A stretch of 64,000 nucleotides of DNA from the NCBI RefSeq assembly GCF_004358165.1, contig NZ_SMTG01000002.1, forward strand, positions 1,364,001-1,428,000. Reading direction: 5' to 3'. Below are positions 55,689 to 64,000 of the stretch, in pieces; the first letter of the stretch is position 1; the number at the start of each line of letters is the position of its first letter. The notes below the pieces were generated by a model. That model had not been told where the DNA came from. It saw only the letters and a program-made list of their open reading frames with translations, and searched no databases. A program made the position numbers and the translations under genes. This stretch comes from Luteimonas terrae (GTDB lineage Bacteria > Pseudomonadota > Gammaproteobacteria > Xanthomonadales > Xanthomonadaceae).

Positions 55689-56093
55689 GTGACGCATGGC
55701 GACCACACACCGATAGAGCCGCAGCTGCGCGATCGCGCGCTTGCGGTTCTGCGCGTGGTCGCCGCTGCATTGCTGTTCCTGATGCTGTGGGCGGCGACCC
55801 TGGGACCCACTGCGCTGGCCGCCACGGCCTCGAGCGGCCTGTTGCCGGACGCGGCGCAGTTCGATCATGGCGGCGAATTGCCCACGCCCACCGAACCGGC
55901 TTCGCTCGCCGAGGCACCCCGCGCACCGCGCGGGCATCTGCCGCAATGCACGATCATCGCCGTCGCCGCCCTGGCGGCGGCACCGCCGGTCCTGCGCCCC
56001 AGCCGTCGCAGCAGACGCCGGCACCCTTCGGCCCGACCGCGCCGACAAGGGCCACTCCGCCGCCAGCACCGCGGCCGCGCACCACCCCGCTGA
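55689..56093 (+). CDS. Doubtful leader ORF with one membrane helix
   Basis: A GTG-started ORF of 134 residues begins THGDHTPIEPQLRDRALAVL, followed by one hydrophobic helix (VVAAALLFLMLWAATLGPTA) and a Pro-rich tail that turns Arg-rich near the end. The Arg-rich end suggests a shift out of frame: a +2 frame offers QTPAPFGPTAPTRATPPPAP, more like a real Pro-rich periplasmic tail. It could be a small iron-regulated membrane protein, whole or frameshifted, or no gene at all. Confidence 0.35.
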   Translation: MTHGDHTPIEPQLRDRALAVLRVVAAALLFLMLWAATLGPTALAATASSGLLPDAAQFDHGGELPTPTEPASLAEAPRAPRGHLPQCTIIAVAALAAAPPVLRPSRRSRRRHPSARPRRQGPLRRQHRGRAPPR

Positions 56094-56240
56094 CGCCCGA
56101 TCCGCCGGTCCGCCGGCGCACCGCACGCCGCACGTCCGGTCCGGACGCAGCGACGTGCGGCCTGTCGCATGCCCGCATGCGCATTCCATTCCGGCCAGCA
56201 GCCGCCACGCCGCGCGCACCTTCCGTTCAACGAGACCTCC

Positions 56241-58568
56241 ATGACCCGTTCTCCGATCCGTCGTCCGCTCGCCGCCGCGCTGTGCGCCCTGCTGTCCGCG
56301 CCCGTCTTCGCGGACACCGCGCCGACCACCTCTCCCACCGATTTCGACCCCGTCGTCGTCACCGCGGCAGGCTTCGAACAGAAACTCACCGATGCGCCGG
56401 CGAGCATCTCGATCGTGACGCGCGAGGAACTCGAGAAGCGCCCGTACATAACGCTGATCGACGCCGTGCGTGACCTCGAGGGCGTCGATGTCGGCGAGAC
56501 GTCCGACAAGACCGGCCAGCGCACCATCAGCCTGCGCGGCATGGGCTCGGACTACACGCTGATCCTCATCGACGGCAAGCGCCAGAACAACCACGGCGAC
56601 ATCTATCCCAACAGCTTCGGCGGCAACCAGTTCAACCACATTCCGCCGCTGGACATGATCGAGCGCATTGAAGTCATCCGCGGACCGGCCTCGACGCTGT
56701 ACGGCGCGGACGCGCTCGGTGGTGTCATCAACATCATCACGCGCAAGGTCTCCGACCGCTGGACCGGCTCGGCGACGATCGGCCACAGCCTCCAGGAAAA
56801 CAGCGACTTCGGCAGCGACAGCACCTTCGACTTCGCGCTCAGCGGCCCGCTGGTGCCGGGCGTGCTCGGCCTGGGCGTGCGCGGCTCGTGGTACGAGCGC
56901 GACGCCTCGACGCCGGAGTACGAGGTCATCACCGCGCCCGACGGCACCCAGTTCGAGCGCAGTCTCGGCTTCGGGGGTGGCGGCAAGACCGTCGACAACA
57001 GCAACAAGAGCGCCGGCGTCACGCTGAGCTGGAACGCCACCGAGCACCAGAGCGTGGTCTTCGACTACGACACCTCCCGGCAGGTCTACGACAACACGCC
57101 CTTCATCAACAATCTCGGCACCGAGTCCTATCCGCTCGGCACGGTGGACGGACTGACGAGCATCTGGCGCGCCGCGCCGCAGGTCGGCTACGTGGCCGAA
57201 CAGAAGTTCACCCGCGACCAGTGGTCGGTGACGCATCAGGGCCAGTGGGCGTTCGGCAACAGCTTCGTGTCGCTCGCCCATATCGACACCGGCAATCACG
57301 GCCGCACCTTGCCCTTCACCGTCGAGGAGCGCCTGCTGCACCAGCAGATCTTCCGGGGCACCGGCCCCTACGCCGGCCTGAGCGTGGGCCAGCGCCAGGC
57401 GATCGCGGTGGACACCTTCCTGCCCCGCCCCAAGCGCACGATGGAAAGCAGCCAGTACACGCTGGACGCCAAGCTGGACTTCGCCGTGGGCGAACAGCAC
57501 CACGTCATCGTCGGCGGCCAGGTGATCGACGGCGAACTGGAAGACGGCGTCTTCGGCATGGAAGGCGGCGGCGAAGGCGCCGGCACCGTGCAGGACCACA
57601 AGATGTGGTCCGTGTTCGTCGAGGACAACTGGAGCCCGGTCGAGGCCCTGACCCTGACGCTGGGCGTGCGCCAAGACGACCACAACGTCTTCGGCAGCCA
57701 CGTGAGTCCGCGTGCGTACGCGGTCTACGATCTGGCACAGGGCTGGACCCTCAAGGGTGGCGTCAGCACCGGCTACAAGACGCCCAAGACCACCGATCTC
57801 TACGACGGCATCATCGGTTTCGGTTCACAGGGCACGCTGCCCTTCGTCGGCAATCCGGACCTGCAGCCCGAGACCAGCGTCAACAGCGAGCTCGCGCTGT
57901 ACTGGACCTCGTCCGACAGCCTGCACAACTTCAACGTCACGATCTTCCGCAATGATTTCGAGGACAAGATCGCGCGCGGCGAAACCAACCTCAGTTGCGA
58001 GCAGACCGGTGGCGTGCGCCCCTGCGCGAACCTCGGCGACTACGCGCTGCTCGGCTACACGACCTACGCGCAGAACATCAACATCGACGAGGTGCGCGTG
58101 CAGGGCGCGGAAGTCGCCGGCCGCTGGGGCATCAACGATGCCATGTCCCTGCGTGCGAACTACACCTACACCGACAGCGAACAGCTGAGCGGCGCACAGA
58201 TCGGCCTGCCGCTGACCAACACCGCGCGGCACATGGCCAACACCAGCTTCAACTGGCAGGCGACCGATGCCTTCAGCCTGCAGCTGATCGCCGAAGCGCG
58301 CTCCAAGCGATACCGCGATTTCGTCGACGGCATGCGCCGGGAGTACGCGTCCTACACCGTCCTGCATCTGGGCGCGCAGTACGCGTTCAACGACAACGTC
58401 CGGCTCAACGCCCGCATCAACAACCTGCTCGACGAAGATTTCACCTCGTTCCAGACGGTCTTCACGCAGGACCCAACGACGGGTGCCTACACGCCGACGT
58501 ACCTCGACGACTACAACAACAAGGACAAGTCGCGGAACCTCTGGCTGAGCCTCAACGTGTCGTTCTGA
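56241..58568 (+). CDS. TonB-dependent siderophore receptor
   Basis: 775-residue outer-membrane receptor with signal peptide (ALCALLSAPVFAD). A TonB-box-like FDPVVVTAAGFEQ precedes the plug domain (DAPASISIVTREELEKRPY, RGMGSDYTLILIDGKR, VIRGPASTLYGADALGGVIN), then a 22-strand barrel ending in aromatic LWLSLNVSF. The plug is closest in style to FepA/CirA/BfrD catecholate receptors. The Fur-like site upstream supports iron regulation; the ligand is not determined. Confidence 0.9.
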   Translation: MTRSPIRRPLAAALCALLSAPVFADTAPTTSPTDFDPVVVTAAGFEQKLTDAPASISIVTREELEKRPYITLIDAVRDLEGVDVGETSDKTGQRTISLRGMGSDYTLILIDGKRQNNHGDIYPNSFGGNQFNHIPPLDMIERIEVIRGPASTLYGADALGGVINIITRKVSDRWTGSATIGHSLQENSDFGSDSTFDFALSGPLVPGVLGLGVRGSWYERDASTPEYEVITAPDGTQFERSLGFGGGGKTVDNSNKSAGVTLSWNATEHQSVVFDYDTSRQVYDNTPFINNLGTESYPLGTVDGLTSIWRAAPQVGYVAEQKFTRDQWSVTHQGQWAFGNSFVSLAHIDTGNHGRTLPFTVEERLLHQQIFRGTGPYAGLSVGQRQAIAVDTFLPRPKRTMESSQYTLDAKLDFAVGEQHHVIVGGQVIDGELEDGVFGMEGGGEGAGTVQDHKMWSVFVEDNWSPVEALTLTLGVRQDDHNVFGSHVSPRAYAVYDLAQGWTLKGGVSTGYKTPKTTDLYDGIIGFGSQGTLPFVGNPDLQPETSVNSELALYWTSSDSLHNFNVTIFRNDFEDKIARGETNLSCEQTGGVRPCANLGDYALLGYTTYAQNINIDEVRVQGAEVAGRWGINDAMSLRANYTYTDSEQLSGAQIGLPLTNTARHMANTSFNWQATDAFSLQLIAEARSKRYRDFVDGMRREYASYTVLHLGAQYAFNDNVRLNARINNLLDEDFTSFQTVFTQDPTTGAYTPTYLDDYNNKDKSRNLWLSLNVSF

Positions 58569-58731
58569 GCACGGCCCCCCGGGCAAGGGTGGTCGCCGTG
58601 TGGCGACCGCTCCCGGCACGGGGCAGGTCAGTCCGCCGCAACTCGCCGCGCGCTGGAGATGCCCGGCTCCCGACGTGCCGTGCGTCGCGACGGCCCGATC
58701 GCTCGGCAGCAACCGCTGATCGTTCTGCCCG

Positions 58732-59367
58732 TCAGATGCCGCCGGGCAGATCGCCTGCGGGAGCCCTGTCTTGCCGCGGTGAGAATCGGGCCAGCACCAG
58801 CGCGCCGCCGCCATCGAGCACGTATCGCGTGCGCGCCTGATGCGCGTACAGGAGCAGCGTGTCGCCCTGCTCCGCATGCGCCGGCACCGAGTCGCCGATC
58901 AGGCGCGCGTGTCCGCCCAGCACGTGCACGACCCAGCAGTCGCCCGGATCGACGAAGACGACCATCGTGCCCACCAGCGGCCTGTGCCAAGTCTCGGCCA
59001 CGATCTGCGGCGCGCGCCACATCAGATTGAGCGCGCTCACGCCCGGCCCCGCGGGTTCACCCGACACCGCGCGTCCGCCATCGAAGCGGAGTCGCGCATG
59101 CGGTGGCTGCAGATCGGCGTGCTGTCCATCCTCGAACCGCAGGACCAGCCCGTCGCCGGACAGCAGCATCAACTCGCGCTCGACGCCCTCGAACCGGGAA
59201 AAGGCGGCGGGTTGCTCGATATCGGCGATCGACAACCGCCAGGACCAGTTATCGTCGCCCACCGCATGCTCGGCATAGATTTCGCGCGTCCAGCCCAGTC
59301 CGTTGCGCCAGCGCACACGTTGCGCGTCCTGCGCACGGAGATGACGAACTGCCGGTGATACCTTCAT
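58732..59367 (-). CDS. hutD: HutD family protein
   Basis: 211-residue cupin-like cytosolic protein. Opening phrase RWRNGLGWTREIYAE and WSWRLSIADIEQPAAFSRF identify HutD, thought to bind formylglutamate or urocanate-pathway products and moderate histidine use. No other hut gene is nearby, so histidine catabolism would be encoded elsewhere or the protein has another role. Minus strand, alone. Confidence 0.85.
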   Translation of the reverse strand: MKVSPAVRHLRAQDAQRVRWRNGLGWTREIYAEHAVGDDNWSWRLSIADIEQPAAFSRFEGVERELMLLSGDGLVLRFEDGQHADLQPPHARLRFDGGRAVSGEPAGPGVSALNLMWRAPQIVAETWHRPLVGTMVVFVDPGDCWVVHVLGGHARLIGDSVPAHAEQGDTLLLYAHQARTRYVLDGGGALVLARFSPRQDRAPAGDLPGGI

Positions 59368-59820
59368 GCCGCCAGTCTAGAGCGTCGTGCACCCGCGAAC
59401 GCGTCGGGCACTGCAACCGTCTCGAGGCGGCCATCTGACCGGGGTTTCCGTGCGTCGGGCCATCCGCCAATCCGCCAATCCGCCGGGCAGTCCGGCGGAC
59501 GCACGCCCCGACTTCTTCTCGAGACCAATCGTCCAGACATGCTCGAGCGCGTTCCAGCCTGCTCGTCCTGATGCCGACCGCATGCCAGCTGTGACGCCGT
59601 CCTGATAACTGGCCCTGGGGTGGACCACGCATGTCAGCCCTAGGCCCACGTGTGGCCCGTGGAAAAAATACGATGCCCCAGAAAGGGTCGCCCGCCGTGC
59701 ATCCGATGCGCGGCGGGCGACGATTACGTCCATGTAGCGGCATCCTGCCGGTCCCCCGGAGCGTCCTGCTCCTCGTCTCCCGACGACACTCCCTGTGTCG
59801 TCGGCAGCGATGGGTCAAAG
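59368..59820. other. Gene-free spacer with hairpins
   Basis: About 450 bases without a credible gene. It contains a threefold CCGCCAAT repeat near 59463-59482, a small stem (59479-59486 with 59492-59499), and a strong hairpin at 59687-59721 listed separately. Confidence 0.55.
59687..59721 (-). terminator. Strong hairpin downstream of the ComEA-like gene
   Basis: GTCGCCCGCCG pairs perfectly with CGGCGGGCGAC, and inside it GCAT pairs with ATGC over a CCG loop. On the minus strand a TTTTTT run follows about 20 bases later, too far for a classic terminator but consistent with a transcript end about 100 bases after the gene. Confidence 0.45.
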
Positions 59821-60180
59821 TCAGCGCAGTTGCGCCGCCCCCTTGCTCCCGGCTGCAGCAGGCGGGCTCGGTGCCCGCGATGCTGCCGCCTGCGACCCGG
59901 CAGTGCCCAGCTCGATCCGGTCGGCATTCCGCTCGACCGTCTTCAAGCCGATTCCGCCCACCTGCGCCAGCTGCTCGGCGCTGCGGAACGGTCCGTTCTC
60001 ATCCCTGTAGGCAACGATCGCTTCGGCCTTGGCCTGCCCCACGTTGTGCAGCACACGTGCCAGCGTGGCTGCGTCCGCGGTATTGATGTTGACCTTTTCC
60101 CCGCCCTCGTTGGCGAATGCAGTGCCTGCAAGCAGAAGCGAGAGGCAGAGCGACGCAAGTACGGCTCGGATCGACTTCAT
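59821..60180 (-). CDS. ComEA-like helix-hairpin-helix protein
   Basis: 119-residue exported protein: signal peptide (LASLCLSLLLAGTAFA), then two helix-hairpin-helix motifs, VNINTADAATLARVLHNVGQ and FRSAEQLAQVGGIGLKTVER, and a short Ala/Pro tail. ComEA-type proteins bind incoming DNA in the periplasm during natural transformation; short stand-alone versions are common in Gammaproteobacteria. DNA uptake is inferred from the fold only; no other com gene is nearby. Confidence 0.88.
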   Translation of the reverse strand: MKSIRAVLASLCLSLLLAGTAFANEGGEKVNINTADAATLARVLHNVGQAKAEAIVAYRDENGPFRSAEQLAQVGGIGLKTVERNADRIELGTAGSQAAASRAPSPPAAAGSKGAAQLR

Positions 60181-60325
60181 GTCGTGTTGCTCCTTGGTGT
60201 TGGGTGGATTCCATTCCCGACTGGCGATGCACTCGTCCTTGCCGGTCGTGCCAGTCTTCCCAACGCCACGTGAACAGAATATCCGCCGGCCTGCGTGCCC
60301 GAAGCCGGCCGAACGCTCGACCTCG

Positions 60326-60362
60326 TGTAGGAAAATTCCTACAACTGGTGGCCGCGTAGAAT
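60326..60362 (+). promoter_or_regulatory. Palindromic operator and -10 element before the M20 peptidase gene
   Basis: TGTAGGAA-AA-TTCCTACA (60326-60343) is a perfect 8-2-8 palindrome. A -10-like TAGAAT lies at 60357-60362, and the ATG follows 30 bases later. The palindrome covers the place where a -35 hexamer is expected, as a repressor site would. The regulator is unknown. Confidence 0.55.
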
Positions 60363-60391
60363 GGGTGGTTTCCGAACACTGGAATCGCCGC

Positions 60392-61912
60392 ATGGATACC
60401 CGCCAGACCGATACCTTCGTCGCCGCCAAGTGGGACGACGAGATCGTCCCCCAGCTCGTCGAGTACATCCGGATCCCCAACAAGTCGCCGATGTTCGATG
60501 CCGACTGGGTCGCCAACGGCTACATGGAGCAGGCGGTGACCCTGATGTCCGACTGGGCGAAGGCGCAGTCGATCCCCGGCATGACGCTCGACGTCGTGCG
60601 CCTGGAAGGCCGCACCCCGCTGATCTTCATCGAGATTCCGGCGGCGAATGGCGGCAGCAACGACGACTGCGTGCTGCTGTACGGCCATCTGGACAAGCAG
60701 CCCGAGATGACGGGCTGGGACGAAGATCTCGGGCCGTGGAAGCCGGTCCTGCGCGACGGCAAGCTCTACGGCCGCGGTGGCGCCGACGACGGCTATGCGA
60801 TCTATGGTTCGCTGACCGCCATCCTCGCGCTGCACGACCAGGGCCTGCCGCATGCGCGTTGCGTGGTGCTGATCGAAGCGTGCGAAGAATCGGGCAGCTA
60901 TGACCTGCCTGCCTATGTCGACCATCTCGCCGATCGCATCGGCAAGCCGTCGCTGGTCGTGTGCCTCGACTCGGGCTGCGGCAACTACGACCAGCTGTGG
61001 TGCACGACCTCGCTGCGCGGTCTCGCCGGCGGCAACCTGACCGTCAAGGTGCTCGACGAAGGCGTGCACTCGGGTGACGCCTCGGGCGTGGTGCCGTCGA
61101 GCTTCCGCCTGCTGCGCCAGCTGCTGTCGCGCATCGAGGACGAGAACACCGGTCGCATCCTCGTCGATGGCCTGCATGCCGAGATTCCGGCCGAGCGTCT
61201 GGAGCAGGCGCGTCGCGCCGCGGAAGTGCTCGATACCGCGATCTACGACAAGTTCCCGCTGACCGGCGCGCTGCGCCCGATGTTCCCGAAGGATGCGCAG
61301 GGCCAGGCGTCGGAGGACCTGTCGGAACTGGTGCTCAACCGCACTTGGCGCCCGGCGCTTTCGGTCACCGGTATCGATGGCATTCCGTCACTGCAGTCGG
61401 CCGGCAACGTGCTGCGCCCGCATACCGCGGTCAAGCTGTCGCTGCGCCTGCCGCCGACCGTCGACGGCAAGCGCGCGGGCCAGCTGCTGCAGGACGTGCT
61501 GCTGGCCGACGCGCCGAACGGCGCGACGGTGACGTTGGATCTCGAGAAGGCTGCCACCGGCTGGAACGCGCCGGCGATGTCGCCTTGGCTCACGCAGGCG
61601 ATCGACGATGCCAGCCAGGCCTTCTTCGACAAGCCGGCGATGTACATGGGCGAAGGCGGCTCGATCCCGTTCATGGGCATGCTCGGCGAGAAGTTCCCTG
61701 GCGCGCAGTTCATGATCACCGGCGTGCTCGGCCCGCATTCGAACGCGCATGGTCCCAACGAGTTCCTGCACATCGAGATGGGCAAGCGCGTCACCGCCTG
61801 TGTCGCGCGCGTGATCGCCGAGCACCATCACGCCAGCCAGCGTGGCGAAACCACCGGCGCGGCAGTCGTCGCCGACAGCGGCACGCGCCACGGCGATCAC
61901 GGCTGCTGCTGA
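60392..61912 (+). CDS. M20 family metallo-dipeptidase
   Basis: 506-residue cytosolic zinc peptidase resembling carnosinase/CNDP-type dipeptidases. Metal and catalytic residues are visible in order: YGHLDKQPEM (His), GRGGADDGYA (bridging Asp), EACEESGS (Glu pair), CLDSGCGN (Asp), and GPHSNAHGPNE (His). A dimerisation lid lies between, about residues 215-400. The tail RHGDHGCC, rich in His and Cys, is unusual. The gene stands alone behind a palindromic operator. Confidence 0.9.
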   Translation: MDTRQTDTFVAAKWDDEIVPQLVEYIRIPNKSPMFDADWVANGYMEQAVTLMSDWAKAQSIPGMTLDVVRLEGRTPLIFIEIPAANGGSNDDCVLLYGHLDKQPEMTGWDEDLGPWKPVLRDGKLYGRGGADDGYAIYGSLTAILALHDQGLPHARCVVLIEACEESGSYDLPAYVDHLADRIGKPSLVVCLDSGCGNYDQLWCTTSLRGLAGGNLTVKVLDEGVHSGDASGVVPSSFRLLRQLLSRIEDENTGRILVDGLHAEIPAERLEQARRAAEVLDTAIYDKFPLTGALRPMFPKDAQGQASEDLSELVLNRTWRPALSVTGIDGIPSLQSAGNVLRPHTAVKLSLRLPPTVDGKRAGQLLQDVLLADAPNGATVTLDLEKAATGWNAPAMSPWLTQAIDDASQAFFDKPAMYMGEGGSIPFMGMLGEKFPGAQFMITGVLGPHSNAHGPNEFLHIEMGKRVTACVARVIAEHHHASQRGETTGAAVVADSGTRHGDHGCC

Positions 61913-61955
61913 AGCCTCCACCCGGGACCGGCCTCAGCGCCGGTCCCGCATGGGC

Positions 61956-63787
61956 TCAGTCCGTTGCGGCCAGATAGGCGACGACCTGGCCGGCGAGCGT
62001 CGAGGGGTCCTGGCGCAGCGCATCCAGCACGATCTCGGGTGACTCGGGTGCTTCGTACGGTGCGTCGATGCCGGTGAAGTTCGGCAGCTCGCCACGGCGT
62101 GCCTTCGCATAAAGCCCCTTGGGATCGCGCCGCTCCACTTCGGCGAGCGGCGCATCGACGAAGACCTCGACGAAATCGCCCGCGTCGAACATCGCGCGCG
62201 CGGCGGCGCGCTCCGCGCGATACGGCGAGATGAAACTGACGAGCACCACGAGCCCCGCGTCCGCCATCAACCGGGCCACCTCGGATACGCGACGCAGATT
62301 CTCGACGCGATCGGCTTCAGTAAAACCCAGATCGCGATTGAGCCCGTGGCGCACGTTGTCGCCATCGAGCAGATACGTGTGGATGCCTCTGGCATGCAGC
62401 GTGCGCTCGACGCGATTGGCGATCGTCGACTTGCCGGCGCCCGACAGCCCGGTGAACCAGATGCAGCGCGCACGCTGCCCCTTCATCGCCGCGCGCGCGT
62501 CACGATCGATATCGAGCGCCTGCCAGTGCAGATTGTCGGCGCGGCGCAAGCCGTGCCGGATCATGCCGGCGCCCAGCGTGGCATGGCTGACCGGATCGAC
62601 GATCACGAACGCGCCCAGCGCGCGCGAGGTCGAGTAAGGCGCGAAGGTGATCGGCGCATCCAGCGCGATGGTGGCGCGGCCGATGTCGTTCGCGACCAGT
62701 TGCCGCTCCGCGAGCGGCTGCAGCGAGACCGGGTCGAGCCGGTGCTTGAGCTCCCCGATGCGCATGCCGGTGGTCCGGCCCGGTGTCCGGCACATGTAGC
62801 GCCTGCCGGGCAGCATCGGCGTGTCGTCGAACCAGAGCAGGTCGGCGAGGCACTGGTCGCTGTGCTCGCAATCGTCCATGTCACGCAACAGCACGTCGCC
62901 ACGGCCCGCGTCGACCTCGTCGGCCAGACGCAAGGTGATGGCGTCGCCATCCTGCGCCTCCACGGCAGACGTACCCGCGACGTACAGTGCGTCGACCGCG
63001 ACGGCACGGCCCGACGGCGCGACGCGCAACAGCGCGCTGCATGTCAGCGGCCTGCCCTGCCAGGTCCCTGCATACCAGCGTGCGCCGTCGGCCGTGCGCA
63101 GGAGGCCCTGCACCGGCATGCAGTCGACCTGCTGCAGGTGTCCGGTCGCAGGCAGCGCCTCGATCGCCGCCAGCACGCTCGGGCCTTCCAACCATCCGAG
63201 CCGCGGGGACGGGTGGGACACGTTGTCGCCATCGGCGGCAGCCACGGGCACGGCGGTCACGCGCAGGATGCCGAGCGCTTCGCAGTGGGACCGGTATGCG
63301 GCGCGGATCGCCTCGAACGGCGCCTGCTGGAAACCGACGCGATCCATCTTGTTCACCGCCAGCACCACGTCGCGCACGCCCAGCAAGGCGGCGATCGCCG
63401 TATGCCGCAGCGTCTGCGGGCTCAGGCCTTTCGAGGCATCGACGAGCAACAGCATCGCATCGGCAGTCGACGCGCCGGTCGCCATGTTGCGGGTGTACTC
63501 GACATGGCCCGGACAGTCGGCGATCAGAACCGTCGGCGCGGTGTAAGCAAATGGCGCCAGGCGACATCGATCGTGATGCCCTGTTCGCGCTCGGCGGCCA
63601 GGCCGTCCAGCAGCAACGCATAGTCGGGCTGGGCACCGCGCGTTCCGTGCAGCGAGCTGGCGCTGGCCAGTGCTGCGAGTTCGTCGTCGGGGACATTGCC
63701 CGTCGCATGCAGCAGGCGGCCGATCAGCGTGCTCTTGCCGTCGTCGACGCTGCCGCAGGCGACCAGCCGCAGGATCCGGTCGTCCAT
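61956..63787 (-). pseudogene. cysNC: cysNC (ATP sulfurylase large subunit/APS kinase fusion) with a one-base frameshift
   Basis: The reading starts at ATG 63787 with CysN GTPase motif [15 protein letters not shown] and [15 protein letters not shown], then hits a stop after 87 residues. In another frame the protein resumes as [20 protein letters not shown], with NKMD, and runs to a complete C-terminal APS kinase domain ([26 protein letters not shown]). One missing base near 63549-63551 explains this. If repaired, the product would be about 610 residues. CysN activates sulfate with CysD; CysC phosphorylates APS to PAPS. A sequencing error is possible. Confidence 0.85.
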
Positions 63788-64000
63788 CAGAAGTAGCCCT
63801 CGCGCTTCTTGGCTTCCATGCCCGCGCCTTGCGCATAATCGATCGCGCGGCCGGCACGCTCGGACTGCCGGCCATCCGCCATCTCGGCCAGGATCGCGTC
63901 CACGTCTGCGGCTGCAGATTCCACGGCACCGGTCAGCGGGTAACAGCCCAGCGTGCGGAACCGCACGCGGCGGTGCTCGATCCGTTCGCCGGTGCGCAGC
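63787..64000 (-). CDS. cysD: Sulfate adenylyltransferase subunit 2, 3' part
   Basis: The C-terminal 70 residues of CysD are readable from the right edge on the minus strand: [16 protein letters not shown], the family phrase, then [19 protein letters not shown] and the usual ending EAKKREGYF. CysD is the PP-loop catalytic half of ATP sulfurylase. Its stop overlaps the cysN start by one base, showing the cysD-cysNC operon order. The start lies outside the window. Confidence 0.92.
   Translation of the reverse strand, partial: LRTGERIEHRRVRFRTLGCYPLTGAVESAAADVDAILAEMADGRQSERAGRAIDYAQGAGMEAKKREGYF

Noticed and set aside
59650..60273. 207-codon plus-strand ORF
   Set aside because: Runs antisense through the ComEA-like gene and a hairpin-rich spacer; no recognisable domain.

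Overview
The window is a dense, GC-rich stretch of a chromosome that looks like a Lysobacter/Luteimonas-type member of the Xanthomonadaceae (Gammaproteobacteria). This rests on several traits known from that family: a fused aspartate kinase/diaminopimelate decarboxylase, the MurL/MurD2 route to D-glutamate in peptidoglycan, a miaB-phoH-ybeY-corC block, a petABC-sspA-sspB block, an Rrf2-led suf operon and several families of intergenic palindromes. No phage, transposase, CRISPR array, rRNA or tRNA was recognised. The assignment comes from reading the sequence, not from a database search.

Layout. 1-3533: 3' end of a beta-propeller gene, a strong terminator, then hemin importer genes hmuTUV. 3573-8785: VOC protein, purE-purK (minus), Trm112-like protein and nadC (plus), a DUF3301 protein, then sspA and sspB (minus). 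8958-11734: cytochrome bc1 operon petA-petB-petC (minus) with a readable promoter. 11769-18272: lytic transglycosylase (minus), then miaB, phoH, ybeY, corC and a DUF4105 protein (plus). 18411-24820: GH97 glycosidase, CorA transporter, ExoD-like protein, and the pyruvate/peptide uptake pair cstA-ybdD with a terminator. 24895-25525: a large gene-free imperfect palindrome. 25632-32525: two tandem DUF819 permeases and two tandem S9 peptidases (minus). 32693-34772: ssb (minus), a polyprenyl diphosphate synthase and a DUF4375-like gene of different base composition. 34794-40136: the minus-strand operon lysAC-murL-murD2. 40250-42182: two tandem PhzF-type isomerases separated by a palindromic element. 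42442-49000: OsmC, DUF2784, HU with a lysine-rich tail, DUF533/TerB-like protein, a run of envelope proteins (M23 peptidase, two lipoproteins, two small membrane proteins) and a SET-domain methyltransferase. 49099-55586: suf operon (regulator-sufB-sufC-sufD-sufS-GNAT-Rieske ferredoxin). 55634-58568: Fur-box-like palindrome, a doubtful leader ORF and a TonB-dependent receptor. 58732-61912: HutD, a ComEA-like protein and an M20 peptidase. 61956-64000: cysNC, broken by a one-base frameshift, and the 3' end of cysD.

How the genes work together. Three parts concern iron: hemin import, Fe-S cluster assembly, and a receptor behind a probable Fur site. The lysAC-murL-murD2 operon links the aspartate/lysine pathway (which shares meso-DAP with the wall) to loading of D-glutamate onto UDP-MurNAc-L-Ala; transglycosylase and M23 peptidase genes elsewhere remodel the same polymer. 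Tight ATGA or similar start/stop overlaps (hmuTUV, purEK, petABC, lysAC-murL, sufC-sufD-sufS, GNAT-Rieske, cysD-cysN) mark the operons.
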